Assembly: GCF_900094935.1 (NCBI RefSeq)
Contig: NZ_FMBA01000001.1
Location: 54,325 to 118,324, forward strand
Source of the DNA: Gilliamella intestini
GTDB taxonomy: Bacteria; Pseudomonadota; Gammaproteobacteria; Enterobacterales; Orbaceae
Direction: 5' to 3'
DNA length: 64,000 nucleotides
Shown: one piece after another, positions 1 through 11,727 of the stretch
How the letters are laid out: every line of letters begins with the position of its first letter
Numbering within the stretch: the stretch's first letter is position 1
The notes under the pieces: generated by a model
Databases searched by the model: none
The model's input: only the letters and a program-made list of their open reading frames with translations
What the model was told of the DNA's origin: nothing
Made by a program: the position numbers and the translations under genes

Positions 1-2393
<2,393 letters not shown>

Positions 2394-2430
2394 TTATTTA
2401 TTGCTAATATTACTACGTCATTTATTAGTT

Positions 2431-2436
2431 ATTATA
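2431..2436 (-). promoter_or_regulatory. Predicted -10 element of the lacZ promoter
   Basis: On the minus strand these bases read TATAAT, a perfect sigma-70 -10 box. The predicted start of transcription is near 2424, giving a leader of about 43 bases before the lacZ ATG. The upstream CRP site is centred about 40 bases from that start, the class II spacing. No good -35 box is apparent, as expected for a CRP-dependent promoter. Confidence 0.6.
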
Positions 2437-2456
2437 GATAGTTTGTAACTAAATAC

Positions 2457-2472
2457 AGTGATCTAGATAACA
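2457..2472 (-). promoter_or_regulatory. CRP-binding site of lacZ (class II position)
   Basis: The minus strand reads TGTTATCTAGATCACT, which matches 14 of 16 positions of the ideal CRP palindrome TGTGATCTAGATCACA, including the centre. It lies about 40 bases upstream of the predicted lacZ start of transcription, where CRP contacts RNA polymerase as a class II activator. Confidence 0.6.
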
Positions 2473-2476
2473 ATTA

Positions 2477-2490
2477 TGTAACCGTATACA
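2477..2490. promoter_or_regulatory. LacI/GalR-type operator upstream of lacZ
   Basis: TGTAACCGTATACA matches the GalR/LacI-family half-site pattern TGTAANCGNTTACA at 11 of 12 fixed positions, with the central CG. It is next to the CRP site. The likely ligand is the LacI-family regulator encoded at 4619-5626, because a similar site lies upstream of the alpha-galactosidase gene. This assignment is inference. Confidence 0.5.
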
Positions 2491-2557
2491 TATTTGTTAA
2501 ATCTAGTTTTGTAGGTTTTTATTGGTTCAAAAATTGTAGTAGAAATATATTCGCAAT

Positions 2558-2573
2558 ATGTTGTATACAACAT
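2558..2573. promoter_or_regulatory. Perfect 16-bp palindrome in the lacZ/porin intergenic
   Basis: ATGTTGTATACAACAT is a perfect palindrome just upstream of the porin CRP site. The GTATAC core resembles GntR-type operators rather than the CG-centred LacI type. The regulator that binds it, if any, is unknown. Confidence 0.35.
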
Positions 2574-2585
2574 CATAATTTTTAA

Positions 2586-2601
2586 TGTGATATTAATCAC
2601 A
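2586..2601 (+). promoter_or_regulatory. CRP-binding site of the porin gene (class I position)
   Basis: TGTGATATTAATCACA has both perfect CRP half-sites with the standard 6-base spacer. It is centred about 60 bases upstream of the start predicted from the TATATT box at 2641, the class I spacing. It implies that the porin is under catabolite control. Confidence 0.7.
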
Positions 2602-2618
2602 ATATTAGTATTTAGCTT

Positions 2619-2646
2619 TTGAATAGTAGTTTTTATTGGTTATATT
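2619..2646 (+). promoter_or_regulatory. Predicted porin promoter
   Basis: A -35-like TTGAAT (2619-2624) and a -10-like TATATT (2641-2646) are separated by 16 bases. The predicted start near 2653 puts the whole antiterminator and terminator inside the transcribed leader and leaves the CRP site at a class I distance. Confidence 0.5.
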
Positions 2647-2669
2647 GAAACTACCAATTAAAAGGTGTT

Positions 2670-2700
2670 GGATTGTTACCGACTTACAGCGGGCAAAACC
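2670..2700 (+). promoter_or_regulatory. BglG/LicT-type ribonucleic antiterminator (RAT)
   Basis: The element begins GGATTGTTACCG and ends GGGCAAAACC, the conserved flanks of the RAT RNA bound by BglG, LicT and SacY antiterminators. Its last bases (AAAACC) are also the first bases of the terminator stem that follows, so the two structures exclude each other, as in the E. coli bgl leader. It is 31 bases against 29 in bgl. A phosphorylation-controlled BglG-family protein should therefore govern read-through into the porin. No such gene is in the window. Confidence 0.85.
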
Positions 2701-2737
2701 TAAAGAATAGCTATGGCTATTCTTTAGGTTTTTTTTT
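2695..2737 (+). terminator. Leader intrinsic terminator (attenuator) before the porin
   Basis: CCTAAAGAATAGC (2699-2711) and GCTATTCTTTAGG (2716-2728) form a perfect 13-bp stem with a TATG loop. AAAA at 2695-2698 extends it against the first four of nine T residues. It lies between the predicted promoter and the porin ATG, so it blocks expression unless the RAT upstream forms. Confidence 0.9.
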
Positions 2738-2778
2738 GTCTCAAATTAAAAAATATTTATCTATTTTTTAAATAATGA

Positions 2779-4506
<1,728 letters not shown>

Positions 4507-4538
4507 GTGTAAGGTTATAGATATAAAATAAGGCTTAT

Positions 4539-4580
4539 CATCTGAACTATATTATAGATGTAAAATATATAGTTCAGATG
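4539..4580. other. Convergent intergenic hairpin between porin and regulator
   Basis: CATCTGAACTATAT and its exact complement form a 14-bp stem with a 14-base loop, between the convergent porin and LacI-family genes. Neither strand has a T run after the stem, so it is not a textbook terminator. It may protect 3' ends or work with Rho. Confidence 0.45.
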
Positions 4581-4618
4581 AAAAATAGATACTTTGTTGA
4601 TGTATAACTACTTCATTT

Positions 4619-5626
4619 TTAACTATTAATAAAAGTTACTGAATAACGCTTAGTTAAGGTTGGTATATAGACGTTAATCAAATTTGTTGGAATACTTTCT
4701 CCTTTTGCAAGCTTTAGTGCTAATTCAGCAGCTTGTTCAGCCATTGTCTGTAAAGGATAACGAATAGTAGTTAATTTAGGATGTAAATAATGCGATAAAA
4801 CAAGATCATCAAAACCAATAATCGAAATATCGTTTGGAATTTTAATATCATTATCATAAAGCACAGACATTGCACCGGCGGCCATTGAATCGTTATAACA
4901 AGCAATTGCAGTGATATGACAGTTACGTTCAAGTAATGACATCATTGCTTGTTCGCCACCTATTTCATTAGGTAAACCAATCGCAATAAGGTTTTCATTA
5001 ACATCAATACCATGTTCTAACAATGCGTCTTTATAGCCTTGTAAACGATCAGATGAATCAGAAATATTATGATTTGAACATAAATAACCAATTCTAGTAT
5101 GTCCATGTTGAATTAAATGTTTGACTGCAAGATAAGAGCCGTAACGGTCATCAAGAGCAATACAGCGTTTTTCAAATCCTTTTACGATACGATTAATCAG
5201 AACCATACCGGGTACTTGTTGCATCAATTTTTTTAGATCGCTATCGGAGAGCATTTTGGCGTGTACAACTAACGACGAACAGCGATGCTCAATTAATTGA
5301 GTAATCGCATTATATTCTTGTTGCTCATTATGATAGCCATTACCGATCAACAAAAAATGACCTGTTCGTGAGGCAACTTTTTCAACGGTGCTAACCATGG
5401 CACCAAAAAATGGATCCGATACATCAGCTACAATAATACCAATAGTATTCGAATTTTGTTGTGATAAAGCGCGTGCATTAGCATCAGGATAGTAGTTTAA
5501 TTTTTCCATAGCTTTTTTTACGGTATCTCTAGTATTATCCCGAACGTTATTTGCGTTATTAATCACACGAGATACAGTTGCAACTGAAACTTTAGCTAAA
5601 TGCGCAACATCTTTTATTGTCGCCAT
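4619..5626 (-). CDS. LacI-family transcriptional regulator
   Basis: 335 residues with the classic LacI layout. The N-terminal helix-turn-helix and hinge (ATIKDVAHLAKVSVATVSRV, residues 2-21) are followed by a periplasmic-binding-protein-like sensor domain (about 60-330, including NTIGIIVADVSDPFF and IIGFDDLVLSHYL). It sits between the porin and the alpha-galactosidase gene. Matching operators upstream of lacZ and of the alpha-galactosidase make it the probable local repressor, with a galactoside as inducer. Both points are inference from position. The start matches the family consensus. Confidence 0.9.
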   Translation of the reverse strand: MATIKDVAHLAKVSVATVSRVINNANNVRDNTRDTVKKAMEKLNYYPDANARALSQQNSNTIGIIVADVSDPFFGAMVSTVEKVASRTGHFLLIGNGYHNEQQEYNAITQLIEHRCSSLVVHAKMLSDSDLKKLMQQVPGMVLINRIVKGFEKRCIALDDRYGSYLAVKHLIQHGHTRIGYLCSNHNISDSSDRLQGYKDALLEHGIDVNENLIAIGLPNEIGGEQAMMSLLERNCHITAIACYNDSMAAGAMSVLYDNDIKIPNDISIIGFDDLVLSHYLHPKLTTIRYPLQTMAEQAAELALKLAKGESIPTNLINVYIPTLTKRYSVTFINS

Positions 5627-5958
5627 AAAAAACCTTTTAATTAATTGCTACTCATAAAGTATTGATAATTATAATGTTTATCAATGTAGAGTTCTATAGA
5701 TTAACAATAATATAAGACAAAAGGTACTGAAAGTGAAAAGATTATCTTTTTCTTATCTTCAAATTAATTTACTTTCAATACTCTTGATATATGACTGAAT
5801 TAACTGATCATAATAAGGTAAAATAAAAACTTTGCCAATAATATCATTGGTGAATTGAAAACTAGAATTGTTTCATTAAAGATTGAATATTAAGGGGGAC
5901 AGCAATTAGCAAATCCCCAGATAGTTGCTTAATAATTAATTTAGAAGTATTGATAATA
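5627..5958. other. Intergenic between regulator and alpha-galactosidase genes
   Basis: 332 AT-rich bases with no convincing gene. It must contain the promoter of the LacI-family gene on the minus strand. An inverted repeat (ATTGATA at 5661-5667, TATCAAT at 5679-5685) close to the regulator start could be an autoregulatory site. A second short repeat, CCAAT...ATTGG, is near 5834-5850. No intrinsic terminator for the alpha-galactosidase gene is clear. Confidence 0.4.
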
Positions 5959-8076
5959 TTATTTAGCGGTTACTTTTATTAACATAGCAGTTGCTGGGTC
6001 AAGTACTGGTAAAGGTAAACCGACATTCATTAACCAATCACCAGATAACGTTGTTTTGTCTTTCATCCATTTAGGAAATTCTTTCATAACATGACCATTT
6101 ATTTTAGGATCGATATTATCAGGCATATCTAGCACTTCAATTTGGTATTGTTTATCAGCTAACAAACCCGCCAACCTCAAATTGCCACTTAACGCATAGG
6201 TTGGTAATGTGAGTTGAGCAATAATAAATACAGCTTCTTTTTGGTCTTGACTTACAACCCCATAACTTTGCATAGCTGGGCTATCATCAACATCCAATCT
6301 TACAGAGTTACCGCTATGTAACAAAGAGCGCAGTTGTTTATGTAAATTAATATAATATGCAAAACCTTTTTGTTCTTGCTCAGACTCTTTTACTGGGTCG
6401 AGCTCGACTCCCATATGTCCAAATAAAGCGGTTAAACCACGTAAATTCATATGTAGTTCACGAAATGTGGTATGGCATAATTTTCCACCAATATGCGCCC
6501 CCATGACTTCTGGAGGAAAGAAATAACTCATTCCGCGTTGAATTATTTGTCTATCTAATGCATCGTTAGAATCAGAAGTCCAAAAACGTTGGGTACGTTT
6601 TAAAATCTCATAATCAATTCGCCCGCCACCGGATGAACAAGATTCAATTTCAACATTAGGGAATTTTTCTTGCAAAATATCAAGTAATCGATAAAGTGTT
6701 TTTGTTTGTCCTACAATGGAAGGATTTCCTTCATGCCCAGGCTGTACAATTTCTCGATTCATATCCCATTTAATATAATCAATATCATGGTTACCGAGTA
6801 ACCAAGTTATTCTTTCAAGCAGATATTCAAATACAGCGGGATTTTGTAGATCAAGTAAATACTGATGGCGACCTTCTGGTTGTTGATAACCCGGTAGTTC
6901 AAGTAACCAATCAGGGTGAGCACGATAAAGATCTGAGTTTTTATTAATCATTTCTGGCTCAACCCAAATACCAAACTCCATACCAAGATCTTTAACATGT
7001 TTAATAACCGGTTCTAAACCATTGGGATATTTTCGCTCATCTAAATACCAATCACCTAATCCTTGGTAATCATCATCACGTTTACCAAACCAACCGTCAT
7101 CAATGATAAAGCGTTCAACACCAATTTGAGCTGCCTTAGTCGCCATTTTCATAATGTAATCTGGGTTATGGTCAAAAAAGATACCTTCCCATGTATTAAG
7201 ATGAACAGGACGAGCTTTATTTTTGGCGAATTTAATAATATTACTACGTAAATATTGGTGGAAATGTTGACTTATTTTATTTAAGCCTTCATCGCTATAG
7301 GTAGCATATAACCAAGGCGTACTTAAAGATTCACCTTTAGCTAGAGATATTTCTCCTGCATAATACAGAGCTTCCGCTTGAATAAAACGTTTACCATTAC
7401 TTTTAACTGCAACTTGAATGCGATGATTGCCACTCCATCCCAAGTGGATTCCCCAAACTTCGCCAGTTTGTTCTTTAAAACCTTCTGTTCCAACCATCAT
7501 ACCCGGGAAATATTCGTGTGATGTTCGTCCTCGTCGATTCTCTTGTAAATAACCACAATGTGATATTTTAGTTCGATGAGGAAAAAATTCTTTAATCCAA
7601 CGACCACTAAAAGCCATTAATTCTTGTGCCCGTTCAGGAATAGGTAACGTAATAGAAAAGCGATTAACTTGATATGGTTCATCACCTAAATTGGTTAACG
7701 TATTTTGACTCTGCAATACACCACTTTTATCTAAAATAAAATGACTAGTTAAACGCAGTTTAGCGACAGTATCTTCACTAATAATCGTTATATCATTATC
7801 CGTTTTGATAACTTCTTTGGTTACAAAAACTGGTGACCAATCTTTACCCTCTCGGTGTCCTTCAAGCCCCGGTGTACTAAAATTACCTAAGCCTTCTTCA
7901 GGGCAAAGGGTGAAAGGTACATTGACATCAATACGAGAATTAGCGACAGCAGGGTAAAGCATGTCAATCATTTCAGGTTGAAAGTTTTGTAATCGCTTAC
8001 CAAAATAACACAATTCGGCATACGGTTCAGTACGAAAAAGGATATCTATATTGTTCTTGCTAAGACAATAATTCAT
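5959..8076 (-). CDS. Alpha-galactosidase, GH36 family
   Basis: Releases galactose from melibiose, raffinose and related plant alpha-galactosides. Its 705 residues fit the large tetrameric GH36 enzymes (RafA/AgaA type, ~710). An N-terminal beta-sandwich (1-280) precedes a TIM barrel with FIIDDGWFGKRDDD (about 323). The nucleophile aspartate is in YIKWDMNRE (about D438) and the acid/base aspartate lies within WTSDSNDALDR (about 499-509). No signal peptide, so it is cytoplasmic and needs sugar import. The start has a TTGGAG ribosome site. It is on the same strand as the LacI-family gene downstream but separated by 332 bases, so probably not one operon. Confidence 0.95.
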   Translation of the reverse strand: MNYCLSKNNIDILFRTEPYAELCYFGKRLQNFQPEMIDMLYPAVANSRIDVNVPFTLCPEEGLGNFSTPGLEGHREGKDWSPVFVTKEVIKTDNDITIISEDTVAKLRLTSHFILDKSGVLQSQNTLTNLGDEPYQVNRFSITLPIPERAQELMAFSGRWIKEFFPHRTKISHCGYLQENRRGRTSHEYFPGMMVGTEGFKEQTGEVWGIHLGWSGNHRIQVAVKSNGKRFIQAEALYYAGEISLAKGESLSTPWLYATYSDEGLNKISQHFHQYLRSNIIKFAKNKARPVHLNTWEGIFFDHNPDYIMKMATKAAQIGVERFIIDDGWFGKRDDDYQGLGDWYLDERKYPNGLEPVIKHVKDLGMEFGIWVEPEMINKNSDLYRAHPDWLLELPGYQQPEGRHQYLLDLQNPAVFEYLLERITWLLGNHDIDYIKWDMNREIVQPGHEGNPSIVGQTKTLYRLLDILQEKFPNVEIESCSSGGGRIDYEILKRTQRFWTSDSNDALDRQIIQRGMSYFFPPEVMGAHIGGKLCHTTFRELHMNLRGLTALFGHMGVELDPVKESEQEQKGFAYYINLHKQLRSLLHSGNSVRLDVDDSPAMQSYGVVSQDQKEAVFIIAQLTLPTYALSGNLRLAGLLADKQYQIEVLDMPDNIDPKINGHVMKEFPKWMKDKTTLSGDWLMNVGLPLPVLDPATAMLIKVTAK

Positions 8077-8152
8077 AATGGCTCCAAATTTGTAATATTT
8101 TACTTATATAAAATAATAGCTATTTATATAAAATAATATTTTTAATTTCATA

Positions 8153-8176
8153 TTTTGTGATTAAGATCTCACAAAA
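8153..8176. promoter_or_regulatory. Inverted repeat upstream of alpha-galactosidase (CRP-like, 8-base spacer)
   Basis: TTTTGTGA and TCACAAAA are perfect 8-bp arms around 8 bases. The half-sites are those of CRP, but the spacing is 8 rather than 6, so normal CRP binding is doubtful. It is adjacent to a LacI-type operator, which supports a regulatory role. Confidence 0.4.
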
Positions 8177-8178
8177 TA

Positions 8179-8192
8179 TGTAAGCGATTTCA
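8179..8192. promoter_or_regulatory. LacI/GalR-type operator upstream of alpha-galactosidase
   Basis: TGTAAGCGATTTCA matches 11 of 12 fixed positions of TGTAANCGNTTACA with the central CG. The same type of site precedes lacZ, suggesting that both genes answer to the LacI-family regulator at 4619-5626. Confidence 0.5.
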
Positions 8193-8307
8193 TTGTTAAA
8201 AGTCATATCTATTTTAGTTTTTAAAACTATTTATTATAAAATGAATATGCGACTTGCTATGATTTTATGTTATTATGAAACTATTTATAGATGCTTATTG
8301 GAAATAT

Positions 8308-8922
8308 ATGAAAAAACAGAATATTATCGTACTACTTTCGTTTTTTGCGATTTCTTTTAATGGTTATGCTATAGACAAATATGTGACTGATAATGTCGAT
8401 ATTTATTTACGTAGAGGCCCGGGTTCGCAATATGCGGTTTCTAATGCAGTTAAAGCTGGAGAAAAAGTTGTCGAGCTTGAAAAAAGCGCAGATGGCAAAT
8501 TTACTCGCATTCAACTTAATAATGGTAGTACCGCTTGGATTGAAACAAACAAACTAAATGAACAACCTAGTTATAAAGAACGCTTTCCAGCTCTGGAAGC
8601 AAAACTAGCAGAATATCAAGATAAAGTTGATAATGCTGAGGCAAATCAACAAAAATTGTTAAGTGATTATATCCAAAAGTTGCAAACAGCTGAAAAATCG
8701 ATAGAAACACTTCAAAATAAAAATGAAGCACTAGAACAACAAGTTAAAGAGCAAAATTCACGAATTGAATCAATGCTAAATCAAGTCGATGACAAACGCC
8801 GAGACCTTATTGTAACTTGGTTTACCTATGGCGGTCTTGTTGCTGGAGGCGGTCTTATTTTAGGGCTTATATTACCAATAATTATACCAGGTCGACGCAA
8901 AAAAGATCGTTGGATGAGTTAG
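8308..8922 (+). CDS. ygiM: SH3-domain envelope protein YgiM
   Basis: A membrane-anchored SH3b protein of the YgiM family (E. coli YgiM, 206 residues). From the start at 8308 it has 204 residues: a signal peptide ending near GYA, a bacterial SH3 domain (about 25-90, VDIYLRRGPGSQYAV), a long coiled coil (about 95-160), one membrane helix (about 170-192) and a basic C-terminal tail. The start at 8308 (MKKQNIIVLL) gives a normal signal peptide with TTGGA upstream; an ATG 33 bases earlier has no ribosome site. Its stop abuts the cca start, the same pair as in E. coli. The role is probably cell-wall-related but undefined. Confidence 0.85.
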   Translation: MKKQNIIVLLSFFAISFNGYAIDKYVTDNVDIYLRRGPGSQYAVSNAVKAGEKVVELEKSADGKFTRIQLNNGSTAWIETNKLNEQPSYKERFPALEAKLAEYQDKVDNAEANQQKLLSDYIQKLQTAEKSIETLQNKNEALEQQVKEQNSRIESMLNQVDDKRRDLIVTWFTYGGLVAGGGLILGLILPIIIPGRRKKDRWMS

Positions 8923-10020
8923 ATGAGTAAAATCTATCTTGTAGGAGGGAGTGTGCGTGATAAATTGTTGCACCTACCTGTTGCTGATCATGACTGGGTA
9001 GTTGTTGGTGCTACACCAGAGGATCTTTTGGCCTTAGGTTATCAACAAGTTGGTAAAGACTTTCCGGTTTTTTTGCACCCTAGCACTAAAGAAGAATACG
9101 CATTGGCTCGTACTGAACGCAAATCGGGTAGAGGCTATACTGGATTTATTTGTGATTTTGGTAAAGAGATCACATTAGAACAAGATCTGATTCGCCGTGA
9201 TCTAACAATTAACGCCATTGCGATGGATGAAGATTGCAATATCATCGATCCATATCATGGCGTTGATGACATCAAACATAAAATCTTACGCCATGTATCG
9301 CCAGCCTTCCGAGAAGATCCTCTACGTATTTTGCGTGTAGCACGTTTTGCTGCTCGTTTTCATCGATTGGGTTTTACTGTAGCTCCTCAAACTCTAGAGC
9401 TAATGAAACAAATGGTATTAGCAGGTGAGGTTAGTTACTTAACACCAGAACGTGTATGGAAAGAAACCGAAAAAGCATTGTCGACATTAAATCCACAGAT
9501 CTATTTTCAAATACTAGAACAATGTGGAGCGCTTCCATTATTATTTTCATCATTAGACTTAACAGCCAATATTAGTGATGCACTAAAAAAATCTGCTCAA
9601 TTAACTGATGATTTAACTATCCGTTTTGCTGTACTGTGTGCACAGTTATCTAACAAATTAGCGGTCGAAGCATTATGTGAAAAAATTAAAGTACCTAACA
9701 ACTATACTAAAGTTGCCGTCATGGTTCAGCAATATCGAAATAATCTTGAACGAGTGCAAACCCTGACTGCCGAGCAAATTATTTCTTTGCTAAATAGCAT
9801 TGATGTATGGCGCAACCCTTTGCACCTTGACCAATTAATTATTGCAAGCCAAACTTTTTCTAAAACAACATCGTTTGCACAAGCAAATTATATAAAAGAA
9901 GCTTATAAAATCGCCAATAGCGTCAATGTGCAGCAAATTATTTCTGAAGGTTATACAGGGAAACAAATTCATTTTGAGTTACAAAAAAGGCGAATTGAAG
10001 CGTTATTAAACTGTATTTGA
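8923..10020 (+). CDS. cca: CCA tRNA nucleotidyltransferase, HD motifs lost
   Basis: Adds or repairs the 3' CCA of tRNAs. The class II nucleotidyltransferase head is intact: GGSVRD at about residue 8, the catalytic DHD at about 21-23, RRDLTINA, and EDPLRILRVARFAARF near 130. It has 365 residues against about 412 in E. coli. The region that holds HTLMTL, LCHDLGKG and HHGHGP in the E. coli HD phosphohydrolase domain is shortened and reads LCAQLSNK here. The C-terminal SIDVWRNPLHLDQL segment is kept. CCA addition should work, but the HD phosphatase/phosphodiesterase activities should be absent. It follows ygiM with no gap. Confidence 0.95.
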   Translation: MSKIYLVGGSVRDKLLHLPVADHDWVVVGATPEDLLALGYQQVGKDFPVFLHPSTKEEYALARTERKSGRGYTGFICDFGKEITLEQDLIRRDLTINAIAMDEDCNIIDPYHGVDDIKHKILRHVSPAFREDPLRILRVARFAARFHRLGFTVAPQTLELMKQMVLAGEVSYLTPERVWKETEKALSTLNPQIYFQILEQCGALPLLFSSLDLTANISDALKKSAQLTDDLTIRFAVLCAQLSNKLAVEALCEKIKVPNNYTKVAVMVQQYRNNLERVQTLTAEQIISLLNSIDVWRNPLHLDQLIIASQTFSKTTSFAQANYIKEAYKIANSVNVQQIISEGYTGKQIHFELQKRRIEALLNCI

Positions 10021-10070
10021 TTGTATCTTAATCAATCGTTACTTTTTTTCAAAATATCTTAAAAAAATAG

Positions 10071-10099
10071 TTGACGATTTGGTGTAACCCTAGCATAAT
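10071..10099 (+). promoter_or_regulatory. Promoter of the tRNA array
   Basis: TTGACG (10071-10076) and CATAAT (10094-10099) are spaced by 17 bases, followed by a GC-rich GCGCC discriminator typical of stringently controlled stable-RNA promoters. It lies 38 bases before tRNA-Met. Confidence 0.75.
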
Positions 10100-10136
10100 G
10101 CGCCTCGCAGTGTTGGTTATGACGTTGCGAATGAAT

Positions 10137-10213
10137 GGCTACGTAGCTCAGTTGGTTAGAGCACATCACTCATAATGATGGGGTCACAGGTTCGAATCCC
10201 GTCGTAGCCACCA
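10137..10213 (+). tRNA. tRNA-Met (CAT), elongator
   Basis: 77 bases including encoded CCA. The cloverleaf has the anticodon CAT in loop CTCATAA and a T-loop TTCGAAT. The sequence is almost identical to E. coli elongator tRNA-Met. First gene of the array. Confidence 0.97.
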
Positions 10214-10250
10214 TTAAGATTAGGTAGTACTTTTACCGGAAGTATTCAGT

Positions 10251-10335
10251 GCGGGTGTGGCGAAATTGGTAGACGCACCAGATTTAGGTTCTGGCGCCGC
10301 AAGGCGTGTGAGTTCAAGTCTCTCCACCCGCACCA
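10251..10335 (+). tRNA. tRNA-Leu (TAG)
   Basis: 85 bases with the long variable arm of class II tRNAs and encoded CCA. The anticodon is TAG in loop TTTAGGT. The acceptor stem GCGGGTG/CACCCGC is perfect. The T stem GTGAG/CTCTC has one T-T mismatch. Confidence 0.96.
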
Positions 10336-10358
10336 TTTAATTTTAGTGTCTTCTTTAT

Positions 10359-10433
10359 TGGGGTATAGCCAAGCGGTAAGGCAGCGGGTTTTGATCCCGC
10401 CACGCCCAGGTTCGAATCCTGGTACCCCAGCCA
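10359..10433 (+). tRNA. tRNA-Gln (TTG), copy 1
   Basis: 75 bases with encoded CCA and anticodon TTG in loop TTTTGAT. It is identical to the second copy at 10616. Confidence 0.97.
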
Positions 10434-10511
10434 TTCCAACTGCTTAATTTTTTGATATCTGATTATTCAGTCTATTATCACTTTTGTAATTTATTTTTAC
10501 AATTATCCTAA

Positions 10512-10597
10512 ACGGGTATAGTTGAATTGGTAGATGCACTCGATTTAGATTCTAGCTCTGAACAGGTGTGCGAGCTCAAATCTCACTACCTATACTA
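10512..10597 (+). pseudogene. Decayed tRNA-Leu (TAG)
   Basis: 86 bases alignable end to end with the tRNA-Leu at 10251 and still showing the D-loop AATTGGTAGA and anticodon-loop TTTAGAT. The acceptor stem has an A-C mismatch, the anticodon stem and the T stem each have a mismatch, T54 of the T-loop is C, and the terminal CCA is CTA. Some function after CCA repair cannot be excluded, but it looks like a dying duplicate. Confidence 0.75.
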
Positions 10598-10615
10598 GAT
10601 ATCTCTCCCTTTTAT

Positions 10616-10690
10616 TGGGGTATAGCCAAGCGGTAAGGCAGCGGGTTTTGATCCCGCCACGCCCAGGTTCGAATCCTGGTACCCCAGCCA
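10616..10690 (+). tRNA. tRNA-Gln (TTG), copy 2
   Basis: 75 bases, identical to the copy at 10359 including the encoded CCA. With the decayed tRNA-Leu before it, this looks like a tandem duplication of a Leu-Gln unit in which Gln was preserved and Leu degraded. Confidence 0.97.
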
Positions 10691-10971
10691 TAAAAATTAT
10701 ATTAAGTACTTATGTGTTTTAATTAAAAAAAACAGTAGCAAAAACTCCAAAAATAAAATCTTCAATAAGATAGATACATTAAGTATTATGCTTTACTTGG
10801 TGCAGATAATTATATTTTAAATTAAATTTATTTTAATAAGACAGCTTCGAAGTTTTTATATGTTTTTTTATAAGATAAAAGATTTTTATTTCAGTTTTTT
10901 TATAAAATAGCTTCCTTCTTCCTCTTTAAATATATCTTTAACAATAAAATTAAGAATCTGTAGGATTTACT

Positions 10972-11727
10972 AGCGTGCATGTAGAAATTCTTCGCGTCGT
11001 TTACAGTAATTTGAGAAACTACTGTAATGAATATACAAAAAACAAAACTAACACCTTATCACAGACAAGCGGTAGAGCGCTGATATCAAAAAGAAAAATA
11101 ACAGTCACCAATTTGGCTAAACCTTTATGGTCAGTCGCTAAATCATTTATAGCGTGCTAAAGAAAGCACGATTGAAGCTTTTTGTGCCTTTAACCAGTAA
11201 AAATGAACGTATAAAATCATCAGTTATGGAATTAAACGTCTGTTAAAGTTGAAAAATCTATTGAAGATAAATTAAGACAGCAAACTAAACCCGATAACAA
11301 AACCTCTCTGAGCGAAATACCAAAGGTTTACCTTTACTTAAAAATGAAACAAAACAGCAAAATAGAGAATATTTACTTATGTATATCCATTTGATTTTTA
11401 AGGTTTTATGCATAAACGTAGTGTACTCCTGAAACTTTTTGACAAAAATGGGACTACCTTTATTTGTTAGATAAATGTTTATTTAAATAAACTGCGTGAT
11501 AACCAGCATATCAACCAAAAATCACCACCCCACAATCCAATGGAAAAGCCTAAAGTATGATACGAACTTTAAGTTGAGGCGTGATATGTTCAGCAAATAT
11601 TTAGCGATTCGAAAGATAAAAAACAAAAACTTAAATACTTGTAAAGCGATTTCAGAAAAAACACCTTATGCGTTTTTAGAGGATTATTTTAATCATGAAG
11701 TGCAAACAACTCGGTGTTTGCCTACAT
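10972..11727 (+). mobile_element. Decayed IS481-like element, copy A
   Basis: A degenerate insertion sequence with no intact ORF. The left end carries TGTAGAAATTCT-type terminal repeat sequence and a hairpin (TTACAGTA...TACTGTAA). Broken transposase frames can be read through it: an N-terminal part (KRKITVTNLAK), a DDE-region stretch readable as TPQSNGKA and MIRTL, and the C-terminus KTPYAFLEDYFNHEV. It matches copy C (20575-21340) along nearly its full length in inverted orientation, and copies B and D in the 3' part. Its right end runs up against greB. The stretch 10691-10971 before it is AT-rich with nothing recognised. Confidence 0.8.

Noticed and set aside
4539..4580. Intrinsic terminator for the porin or the LacI-family gene
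   Set aside because: A strong stem but no T run on either strand.
5834..5850. CCAAT...ATTGG repeat as a terminator of the alpha-galactosidase gene
   Set aside because: Short stem, no T run; function not supportable.
8153..8176. Canonical CRP site before the alpha-galactosidase gene
   Set aside because: Half-sites are perfect but the spacer is 8 rather than 6 bases, so it is listed only as an inverted repeat.
10246..10434. Minus-strand ORF of 62 codons across the tRNA-Leu and tRNA-Gln genes
   Set aside because: It is the antisense of two intact tRNAs; such frames are common annotation artefacts.
10512..10597. Functional second tRNA-Leu
   Set aside because: Mismatches in three stems, an altered T-loop and CTA instead of CCA; kept as a pseudogene.
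10975..11160. Plus-strand 61-codon ORF as a separate gene
   Set aside because: It lies inside decayed IS copy A and matches the broken transposase of copy C.
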